This document shows, in pieces, positions 54,173-61,351 of a DNA stretch of 64,000 nucleotides (its first letter is position 1; every line of letters begins with the position of its first letter). This DNA comes from Lachnospiraceae bacterium. GTDB taxonomy: Bacteria > Bacillota > Clostridia > Lachnospirales > Lachnospiraceae. A program made the translations under genes and the position numbers. Under the pieces are notes generated by a model. It was not told the DNA's origin. It made no database searches and saw only the letters and a list, made by a program, of their open reading frames with translations. The DNA is taken from contig JAGANL010000051.1 in assembly GCA_017624235.1 (NCBI GenBank), positions 62,001 through 126,000 on the forward strand, given 5' to 3'.

Positions 54173-55432
54173 TCACTGTTTCGGGAAATGCTCCAAATCC
54201 AGCGTCGCAAAATAATCTTCCTTCGTCTCTGCCCGGCGGATTAACTGGGTGCTTCCATCCTCCTTGAGCAGTACTTCTGCGGAACGAAGCTTTCCGTTAT
54301 AGTTATACCCCATGGAAAAACCATGTGCACCGGTATCATGAATCACAAGGTAATCTCCGATATCGATTTTCGGAAGGGAGCGCTGTACTGCAAATTTATC
54401 ACAATTCTCACACAAGCCACCCGTTACATCGTATACATGATCACGCGGCTCCTTTTCTTTTCCAAGTACCGTAATATGATGATAAGCCCCGTAAATAGCC
54501 GGCCGCATCAGGTTGGCTGCACAGGCATCCACACCGATATATTCACGGTAAATATGCTTTTCATGGATTGCCTTCGTCACCAGACAGCCATACGGTGCCA
54601 GCATAAAGCGTCCAAGCTCCGTAAAGATTGCAAGATCGTCCATTCCTTCCGGCACAAGAATCTCTTCATAGGCTTTCCGCACACCCTCACCGATTACCAT
54701 AATATCATTCGGCTTGTCCTCCGGCTTATAAGGTATTCCGACACCTCCGGAAAGATTGATGAAGGCTATATGCACTCCGAGCTCTCTCTTCATTTCCACA
54801 GCCAGCTTAAATAAGATGCGGGCCAGCTTCGGATAATATTCTTCCGTAATCGTATTGCTTGCTAAAAATGCATGAATGCCGAAATGCTTTACTCCCTTCG
54901 CTTTCATATACTTGAAGGCATCCTTCATCTGATCCTTGGTCATGCCGTATTTGGCCTCATTCGGGGTATCCATGATCTGATTATGAATCGAAAAATTGCC
55001 TCCCGGATTATAGCGGCAGCACATCGTTTCATGGAACGGTGCCAGCTTTTCATAAAATTTCAGATGTGTAATATCATCAAAATTGATAATAGCATCCAGG
55101 TCGGAAGCCAGCTTAAAATCTTCCTCCGGTGTCACATTGGAAGAAAACATGATCTCATGTCCTTTAAACCCGACTTTGTCAGACAGATATAATTCCGTAT
55201 AGGAGGAACAGTCCACACCGATGCCCTCTTCCTTTAAAATCTGCATCAGATACGGATTCGGTGTTGCCTTGACTGCAAAATATTCTTTAAAACCCTTATT
55301 CCATGCAAACGCCTGCTTTAATCTTCTGGCATTTTCCCGGATTCCCTTTTCATCATATAAATGAAACGGCGTCGGATATTTCTGTGCCATTTCCTGTACC
55401 TGCTCCAGTGTTACAAATGGTTTCTTTTCCAT
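54173..55432 (-). CDS. Diaminopimelate decarboxylase-like PLP enzyme
   Basis: A fold type III PLP decarboxylase of 419 residues, most like LysA (meso-diaminopimelate to lysine). It has EYFAVKATPNPYLMQ (PLP Lys about 52), FINLSGGVGIPYKPED (Gly-rich phosphate site), FTELGRFMLAPYG, GGLCENCDKFAVQRSLP (the Cys of the CESxD-like motif) and HDTGAHGFSMGYNYNG. The CENCDKF sequence differs from the usual CESGD, so a related substrate (carboxynorspermidine or another amino acid) is not excluded. It is monocistronic and divergent from the TrmB regulator. Confidence 0.87.
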   Translation of the reverse strand: MEKKPFVTLEQVQEMAQKYPTPFHLYDEKGIRENARRLKQAFAWNKGFKEYFAVKATPNPYLMQILKEEGIGVDCSSYTELYLSDKVGFKGHEIMFSSNVTPEEDFKLASDLDAIINFDDITHLKFYEKLAPFHETMCCRYNPGGNFSIHNQIMDTPNEAKYGMTKDQMKDAFKYMKAKGVKHFGIHAFLASNTITEEYYPKLARILFKLAVEMKRELGVHIAFINLSGGVGIPYKPEDKPNDIMVIGEGVRKAYEEILVPEGMDDLAIFTELGRFMLAPYGCLVTKAIHEKHIYREYIGVDACAANLMRPAIYGAYHHITVLGKEKEPRDHVYDVTGGLCENCDKFAVQRSLPKIDIGDYLVIHDTGAHGFSMGYNYNGKLRSAEVLLKEDGSTQLIRRAETKEDYFATLDLEHFPKQ

Positions 55433-55646
55433 CTCTCCTGCGTCCTTTCTACATTGCTTTTTATCCTCTGCATTGTGACTTTAACATACTGTCGTTTCCG
55501 TGTCAATGGGAAAACTAAAAATATTAGTATTATTTTGGAACACTATTATCTTTTCAAATCTGAAATTCTATGTTACACTGGCAATAAGCATTCAGAAAGC
55601 AGCATTTTACAAGCCTTGATTCTGTTTTCAGGAAAGGAACACATCT

Positions 55647-56342
55647 ATGGAACTGATTGAAAAACTGATTCATTTCGGACTGAGCCGTCCGGAAGCCAAC
55701 ATCTATATTACCCTGATCAAGCACGGTGCCCTGACCGGCTACGAGGTTGCAAAATTTACCGGCCTCTCCCGTTCCAATACGTATACCTCCCTTGCCGGAC
55801 TCGTGGACAAAGGGGCCGCCTATGTGCTGGAGGAACAGGTGACCAAATATATTCCTGTAGATTTTGAAGAATTTTCCCGCAATTATATCAATGCCTTGCA
55901 GGACTGTAAAAAGGAAATCCTGTCTGCCCTCCCGGCTCCTGTCCGTCTTACGGAGGGCTACATCACGATACGAGGCAGCAGGCAGATACTGGACAAGCTG
56001 AAGAATATGCTGCTGTCTGCCGAGTACCGCATCTATGCCTCGTTGCCTCAAAACATTCTGGCTCAGACAGGGGATATCTTCCCCTCATTATCTGCCCAGG
56101 GTAAAAAGATCGTACTGCTCACCGATGAAAACTACGAGCTTTTAAACGGGACCGTATATCTGACCCCTACTCCGGCAACCCAAATACGGCTGATCGTAGA
56201 TTCTGAACGGATCCTGACCGGAGAACTGCTGCCGGACCGGGAAGATGCTTCCACCTGCCTGTATTCGGAAAACCAGAATCTGGTCAATGTATTTAAGGAA
56301 ATGCTCCAGAACGAAATAAAACTCCTGACCCTTTCTTCATAA
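55647..56342 (+). CDS. TrmB-family transcriptional regulator
   Basis: A 231-residue regulator. The N-terminal winged helix (about 5-70, FGLSRPEANIYITLIKHGALTGYEVAKFTGLSRSNTY in sections) is the TrmB DNA-binding domain, and a phospholipase-D-like sensor part follows (about 105-230, ITIRGSRQILDKLKNML). The ribosome site AGGAAAGG lies 8 bp before the ATG. It is divergent from the decarboxylase gene, with about 215 bp between them. The ligand is unknown. Confidence 0.88.
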   Translation: MELIEKLIHFGLSRPEANIYITLIKHGALTGYEVAKFTGLSRSNTYTSLAGLVDKGAAYVLEEQVTKYIPVDFEEFSRNYINALQDCKKEILSALPAPVRLTEGYITIRGSRQILDKLKNMLLSAEYRIYASLPQNILAQTGDIFPSLSAQGKKIVLLTDENYELLNGTVYLTPTPATQIRLIVDSERILTGELLPDREDASTCLYSENQNLVNVFKEMLQNEIKLLTLSS

Positions 56343-56360
56343 GGTCAGGAGTTTCTCCTA
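56319..56360 (+). terminator. Terminator of the TrmB regulator gene
   Basis: AACTCCTGACC pairs with GGTCAGGAGTT (11-12 bp, 12-nt loop containing the stop codon), followed by TTTCTCC. The stem overlaps the last codons. Confidence 0.75.
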
Positions 56361-56371
56361 TATCCTCTATT

Positions 56372-56443
56372 TCATTCTTCTTTCAGCACCTTGACTGCAG
56401 TACCATAAGCAATGACCATACCTGCACCTGTCATCAGACCCAT
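56372..56443 (-). pseudogene. C-terminal remnant of a YbjQ/UPF0145 protein
   Basis: Just after the GGDEF stop, 23 in-frame codons end in a stop. The peptide includes GMVIAYGTAVKVLKEE, which matches the conserved C-terminus of YbjQ (MLMVSxSGTAVxV). The rest of the about 105-residue protein is absent, and the GGDEF gene abuts directly, so a deletion has joined the two. Confidence 0.65.
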
Positions 56444-56449
56444 CTCACT

Positions 56450-57508
56450 TTACTTTTTTGCCTTCTTTTCCAATTTATTCTGATACATATTCCGGTCCGC
56501 CTTATCAAACAAAACCCGGAAAGAGCAATCCGGCAGCTCTGTGGATAATGCCCAACCGCACGCATAGCTCACCTCCATGAAGTCACCTCCTCCATGATGG
56601 AGCCGGTTAAACTCCTGCACATCCTCCTGCAGCTTCCTTAGAATCTCTTTCACCTCCTGTCTGGAAGAATCATAAATGACTGCCATAAATTCATCTCCGC
56701 CATATCTTCCCACAAAATTCGGAGCAGGCACTGCATTCCGAAGCAGTCTTGCAAAGTTTACAATCAGCTGATCTCCAACCGAATGCCCTAAAGTATCATT
56801 TGCCACCTTCAAATTATTCAAATCAAATACCACACAGGCAATCGGTTTCTGCATCAATTCCAAATCAGAAAAGAATTCTTCACACCGCCCCTTGTTGGGC
56901 AGGCCTGTATGCTGATCTGTAAATGCCTTTTGCTCCAGCTGATAGTTCCGGTGTCTCATTCTTACAGCTTCAAAAGAACGGCCCAACATCAGCAGGAGTA
57001 AAACCATCATATCCCCAGCTGTAACCATTTCCAGATAACGGATAACCGTTGCAATGGATTCCGAATACTTTTCCGCCGCTGAGACAGTCTTATCCGCCAT
57101 TCGAAAATACTGTTCACTCATAGCAACAATGTTTGTAGATTCATACCCATATTGGCGAACACGATAAATTTCAGATTTCAGCTGCTGCCAATATTTCATT
57201 TGCGCATCCAAATCACTCTGATACACTTCATCCTTCAGGCTCACCAGATTATATTTTCCCGACTCATATTTCAGCCCGCTTAAAATTTCATCCAGATAAA
57301 CGATAAGCTCATCATTTTCCTGACCCGCGATTTCCAGCTTAATCTCCCGTTGCGTTGCACCTCTTACAAGTCCTGCATAATTAATGACCCTTGCAGTTCC
57401 CTGCAGACAATTGATTTGGAAAATCATAGATGCCACCAAAGCCATCAGAACAATAATCAGTATACTCTGAACGACTGTTACGAATGTTCTTACTCTTTTC
57501 GTTGTCAT
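56450..57508 (-). CDS. Membrane diguanylate cyclase with PilJ/NIT-like sensor domain
   Basis: 352 residues. A first transmembrane helix (about 10-30) and a second (about 165-185) flank an external helical sensor (about 33-160) that starts with ARVINYAGLVRGATQREI, the PilJ-type signature. The cytosolic GGDEF domain has QHTGLPNKGRCEEFF and the intact RYGGDEFMAV (about 276). No RxxD inhibitory site is seen. The ATG at 57508 has GGGAG 8 bp upstream. The 3' end abuts a YbjQ remnant. Confidence 0.9.
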   Translation of the reverse strand: MTTKRVRTFVTVVQSILIIVLMALVASMIFQINCLQGTARVINYAGLVRGATQREIKLEIAGQENDELIVYLDEILSGLKYESGKYNLVSLKDEVYQSDLDAQMKYWQQLKSEIYRVRQYGYESTNIVAMSEQYFRMADKTVSAAEKYSESIATVIRYLEMVTAGDMMVLLLLMLGRSFEAVRMRHRNYQLEQKAFTDQHTGLPNKGRCEEFFSDLELMQKPIACVVFDLNNLKVANDTLGHSVGDQLIVNFARLLRNAVPAPNFVGRYGGDEFMAVIYDSSRQEVKEILRKLQEDVQEFNRLHHGGGDFMEVSYACGWALSTELPDCSFRVLFDKADRNMYQNKLEKKAKK

Positions 57509-57547
57509 GAACAATTCTCCCGCTTTTATTTGATCTGCCGCATCGGT

Positions 57548-58729
57548 CTATTCATAAGCCATTTCAAATATTTTCAAAATATCATCATATGCCAGAGCCT
57601 TAAAACCAATCAACGTTCTGGTCTTATTTCTGGAACAATCCAGTGCAAGCTTTCCAAGAGCTTCCTTCTGCACTCCCAAGGTCTTTAGTCTGACCGGCAT
57701 TCCGATAGAACGATAGAACTGCTCCTGCCTGTTGATTGCTTCTTCTACAGTCCTTTCCGGATGTTCAAAGTCAATCTCCAAATTCCAAACATTGTGCGCA
57801 TACTGCAGCCATCTGTTCAGATTGGCTGAATAGACATACCGCGCCCAGCTGCACCAGATTGCTGCCAGACCGGCACCATGCGCAATTTCAGGATACATCC
57901 CGGAAACCTCATGTTCCAATTGGTGCACCACAAGCTGAAATTCCCTGCCGCATTGTGTAAGTCCGTTGTGCGCAAGAGAGGAAGCCCACATCATATTGGC
58001 ACGTGCCTCATAGTTTTGAGGATTTTCCAGACAATCCACTCCGGCCTTCATCACATTTTTTATGACCGCCTCGGCAATCGCATCCGTCAAATAAGTATCC
58101 TCACCCGGACAAAAATATCTTTCGATCGTGTGCATTGCAATATCCACGATTCCGCAGGCTGTCTGATAGGGACTCACGGTATAAGTAAGTTCCGGATTTT
58201 CGATTGCAAAATTCATTCTGTTACTGCTGCAGCCGTAGCCCCTCTTTTCTCCTGTTTCACTGTTGGTAATCACGCAGGAATTAGACATTTCCGAACCTGC
58301 TGCAGCAAGCGTCAGAATGGCGCCCTTCTTCAAAGTCTTTTCCGGTACACATTTTCCCAAAGAAAAATCCCAAACATCCACATCCGGATTCGCTGCACCA
58401 TTCGCAATATCCTTTGCAGAATCCATGACCGAACCGCCGCCGACTGCCAGGACGAAATCCACACCTTCACGGATACACAACGCAATACCTTCTCTTACCA
58501 GCTGAAGCTCTGGATTTGCCACAACGCCTCCCAGCTCTACATAACTTATATTCTCCTCTTCCAGACATTGCTTCACCCGGTCCAGTAATCCGCTTTCCTT
58601 TGCCGATTTTCCTCCATAATGAATCAAAACCTTTTGAGGCTGATATTCTGCTATAATCTTTCCAATCTTATACTCTTCGTCTTTTCCAAAATATACCCTG
58701 GTAGGTGTTTCATAAATGAAATTGTTCAT
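57548..58729 (-). CDS. Iron-containing alcohol dehydrogenase (butanol dehydrogenase-like)
   Basis: NAD(P)H-dependent aldehyde/alcohol dehydrogenase of 393 residues, useful for redox balance in fermentation. It has VYFGKDEEYKIG, VLIHYGGKSAKESGL, the cofactor motif AVGGGSVMDSAKDIA (about 97-111), and metal ligands in GIVDIAMHTIERYF, VHQLEHEVSGMYPEIAHGAGLA. This is the YqhD/BdhA group. AAGGAG lies 7 bp before the ATG. It is preceded by the yqeY terminator, so it has its own promoter. Confidence 0.95.
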   Translation of the reverse strand: MNNFIYETPTRVYFGKDEEYKIGKIIAEYQPQKVLIHYGGKSAKESGLLDRVKQCLEEENISYVELGGVVANPELQLVREGIALCIREGVDFVLAVGGGSVMDSAKDIANGAANPDVDVWDFSLGKCVPEKTLKKGAILTLAAAGSEMSNSCVITNSETGEKRGYGCSSNRMNFAIENPELTYTVSPYQTACGIVDIAMHTIERYFCPGEDTYLTDAIAEAVIKNVMKAGVDCLENPQNYEARANMMWASSLAHNGLTQCGREFQLVVHQLEHEVSGMYPEIAHGAGLAAIWCSWARYVYSANLNRWLQYAHNVWNLEIDFEHPERTVEEAINRQEQFYRSIGMPVRLKTLGVQKEALGKLALDCSRNKTRTLIGFKALAYDDILKIFEMAYE

Positions 58730-58819
58730 TTCTAATCTCCTTCGTAAAAAATTTTATAACAGTACAAAAATTTCGGCTGAAATATGTTAAATGCTGAAAG
58801 AAAATGATAGAACACAAAC

Positions 58820-58854
58820 AAAAATAGGAAGTACCTTTCTACGGATACTTCCTA
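58820..58854 (-). terminator. Terminator of yqeY
   Basis: On the minus strand TAGGAAGTA pairs with TACTTCCTA (9 bp, 12-nt loop), followed by TTTTTGTTTG. It lies 26 bp after the stop. Confidence 0.85.
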
Positions 58855-58879
58855 CATGCGGTCAAATTCCGAAAAGGGA

Positions 58880-59326
58880 CTATTGTAGCATCTCTCCGAC
58901 AATCTTATTGACTAAAGCACCGTCAGCCTTGCCCTTTACCCGGGGCATCAGCTCCTTCATGACCTTCCCTTTGTCTCTGGCACTCGGCTGCTCAATTCCA
59001 AGACTGCTTAATACCTCTTTGATCACATCACGAATTGCTTCCTCGCTCATTTCCTCCGGGGCAAATTCCTTCAACACGGCAATTCTCTTCTCACAGGCTT
59101 CCTTAATATCCACACGGTCTGCCGGAGCTAGCTCCAGGGTTTCCTTCGTCTGCTTGATCTCCTTTTTAATGACCTCAGCCTCTTCTGCCTCTGTCAGATC
59201 CTCTCTTTTATCAATCGCCCTGTTTTTCAGTGCTGCAAGCAGCATGGACAGCGTCTCTTTTCTGTCCTTGTCCTTATTTTTCATTGCCGCTACCATCTCA
59301 GCACGGATGACATCAATCATGCTCAT
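58880..59326 (-). CDS. yqeY: YqeY/GatB-like protein
   Basis: A 148-residue protein of the YqeY family, related to the C-terminal tRNA-binding part of GatB. It shows MKNKDKDRKETLSMLLAALKNRAI, the EKRIAVLKEFAPEEMSEEAI segment and the GKVMKELMPRVKGKADGALVNKIV end motif. The exact role is not settled; transamidation of tRNA or a link to sigma-factor genes is suggested for relatives. It lies 51 bp after the flagellin gene. Confidence 0.93.
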   Translation of the reverse strand: MSMIDVIRAEMVAAMKNKDKDRKETLSMLLAALKNRAIDKREDLTEAEEAEVIKKEIKQTKETLELAPADRVDIKEACEKRIAVLKEFAPEEMSEEAIRDVIKEVLSSLGIEQPSARDKGKVMKELMPRVKGKADGALVNKIVGEMLQ

Positions 59327-59377
59327 TTCTATTCTGTCCTTTCCTGTCCGATTCTTTTATTTTACATCCTCCGGTCC

Positions 59378-60133
59378 TTACTGGAAAAATTTTAACACCA
59401 GAGAATCATCCTGCATCTTTTTCCGAAGCAGCACATTCTGATAGCTCTTTAACAGATCCTGTTTCTTCTGCTCCGTCACACCCTTTGCCATATCCAGATC
59501 TTCTATCCGGCTCTGTGCCGAAGTAAGCTGCAGTGAGGCATTGGTATTGGAACGGTAAGCATGCTCCAGCCGGTTCATGGATGCTCCCATACTGCTTCGC
59601 TGGGAAGTGACAAGCTCCAACGCTTTATCCACCCTGGAAATATCAAAATTGCCGGTTACATCATAGCCTTCCATTCCAAGCTTCGCTAATGTCGCATCCG
59701 CCATTTGAATCTCCATTCCGCTTCCATCCGGATTTGATGCGATATTCATATCCGCCATACTGCCGTCCAAAAGCTTCATTGTATTAAATTCCGTACCTTT
59801 GGCTGCCTGCCTGATTCCCTCCAGACACTGTCCAATCTCGTCCTGAATGCTTTGCTTCTCCTGTTGGCCATACAGACCATTGGACGCTTTTACGCTCAGC
59901 TCCCTGATACGCTGTAAATAATCGGTAATTCCATCCAGACCACCGTCTGCAATATTTAAAACAGACATTCCATCCCTGATATTCTCTGCACCCACATCAT
60001 AGCCGTTCGTCTGACTCTGCAGCTTCTGCGCGATTGCCAGACCAGCCGCATCATCTGCTGCCGAATTGATTTTTTTGCCAGTAGATAACTGTGTATAAAT
60101 CGACTGACTTCCAATACCGGATACACTGCTCAT
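59378..60133 (-). CDS. Short flagellin-like protein
   Basis: 251 residues with both conserved flagellin ends and no variable D2/D3 insert. The N-terminal part has LSTGKKINSAADDAAGLAIAQKLQSQ, VLNIADGGLDGI and IRELSVKASNG; the C-terminal part has SRVDKALELVTSQRSSMGASMNRLEHA. The first about 20 residues before LSTGKK are shorter than in FliC (no MRINHN start), and the C-terminus continues past the usual LLR-like end with about 10 residues. The ATG at 60133 has AGGAGG 8 bp upstream. No other flagellar gene is in the window, so it could be a secreted non-filament flagellin. Confidence 0.88.
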   Translation of the reverse strand: MSSVSGIGSQSIYTQLSTGKKINSAADDAAGLAIAQKLQSQTNGYDVGAENIRDGMSVLNIADGGLDGITDYLQRIRELSVKASNGLYGQQEKQSIQDEIGQCLEGIRQAAKGTEFNTMKLLDGSMADMNIASNPDGSGMEIQMADATLAKLGMEGYDVTGNFDISRVDKALELVTSQRSSMGASMNRLEHAYRSNTNASLQLTSAQSRIEDLDMAKGVTEQKKQDLLKSYQNVLLRKKMQDDSLVLKFFQ

Positions 60134-60177
60134 ACCATGCACCTCCTTCTATGGTAAATATGTCCTTAGTTATATAT

Positions 60178-60206
60178 ATTATAGCCGTTTTTTTCCAATT
60201 TCTCAA
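60178..60206 (-). promoter_or_regulatory. Sigma-A promoter of the flagellin-like gene
   Basis: On the minus strand TTGAGA (60201-60206) and a perfect TATAAT (60178-60183) are 17 bp apart, 45 bp before the ATG. The sigma-28 type promoter usual for flagellins is not seen. Confidence 0.8.
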
Positions 60207-60281
60207 TATGAATCAAAAAAGTTGTCAACGAAACAGTGCAGCCCGGAGAGGGCGGAGGCTGGTGCCGGCTGAACTGCCCCT

Positions 60282-61259
60282 TTATGCACTGTACCGCACA
60301 ATCAAAAGCTCCACACTCAGACGGTCAGTCATTTTTCCGGTTTTGACCGCCTCTTCAGCCTCCACACAGGCTGTCACTGCCTGCTTTAGCTCTGGCATTT
60401 TAAACCGGGAGCACTGCGCCACGTATTTTCCGACCACAAATCCATGCAGCCCTGTTTTTTCTCCGATGCTCTTATTGTCATACCCTTTTCCTTTCAGCTC
60501 CTTGACCTGCATCAGCAGATTGAACTGTCTGGCAATCAAAAAAAGGATTCGCATCGGCGGCTCTTTGAGGGTCAGAAGGTCATAATATAAATCCAATGCT
60601 TTTTTCTGTTTCTTATCCGCTATGGCATTGATCATTTCGAAAATCTGACTGCTGATACGGTGGGTACAGACCGCCTCCACATCCTCACCGGTAATGACAT
60701 CCTGTTCCAGCGTATAGCAAAAGAGCTTCTCTAACTCCTTTCGGATATTTTCCATATCAGTGCCTGCTTTTTCCAAAAACAGGTTCAGTGTCTGCTCGGA
60801 TATCTTTTTTTCTTCCTTTTTTACCATCCCGAGAATCCAACGTTTGAGGGTATTCTCATCCTGTACAGCAAATTCTTCCACCCTGCCCAGCTTCTGTACA
60901 GCCTTATAAAGTCTGCTCCTTTTATCAATCTCTGCTTCCACAAAGATAAAATACGTACTTTCCGAAGGGGATGCCAGATACTCTGCAATGGCTTCTCCGC
61001 CCTTTTTGAACAATCCGCTGTTCTCAATGGTAATCACACGCCTTTCTGCCAGAAACGGCAGCGTCTCTGCCAGATCGATAATTTCACCACAATTGATGTC
61101 CTTCCCCTCAAAATAGTGGGAATTCATATCGTCTGCACCACCGGAGAGCGCATCCTTTAATTTGTCCCGATACTGCCTGCGTAGATAGGCTTCCTCTCCG
61201 TAAAGCAGATAAGCCTGCTTCAGTTCTCCTGTTTTGATATCCTCTAAAATTCCCTTCAT
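60282..61259 (-). CDS. holA: DNA polymerase III delta subunit
   Basis: The clamp-loader subunit that opens the sliding clamp. It has 325 residues, the usual size. LKQAYLLYGEEAYLRRQYRDKL (N-terminal AAA-like domain), ERRVITIENSGLF, YFIFVEAEIDKRSRLYKAV, NFSEQTLNL-like FLEKAGTDMENIRKELEKL and the C-terminal LIARQFNLLMQVKELKGKG identify it. It follows comEC by about 90 bp, the same neighbourhood as in many Firmicutes. Confidence 0.95.
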   Translation of the reverse strand: MKGILEDIKTGELKQAYLLYGEEAYLRRQYRDKLKDALSGGADDMNSHYFEGKDINCGEIIDLAETLPFLAERRVITIENSGLFKKGGEAIAEYLASPSESTYFIFVEAEIDKRSRLYKAVQKLGRVEEFAVQDENTLKRWILGMVKKEEKKISEQTLNLFLEKAGTDMENIRKELEKLFCYTLEQDVITGEDVEAVCTHRISSQIFEMINAIADKKQKKALDLYYDLLTLKEPPMRILFLIARQFNLLMQVKELKGKGYDNKSIGEKTGLHGFVVGKYVAQCSRFKMPELKQAVTACVEAEEAVKTGKMTDRLSVELLIVRYSA

Positions 61260-61351
61260 GGTGTTCCTTCCTTCACGTTTCCCATCTTCTCATTCCTTAT
61301 CCTTTAGGATATACCAATCCGCCCCTTTGTGCAATCCTGCCGGACAGCATT

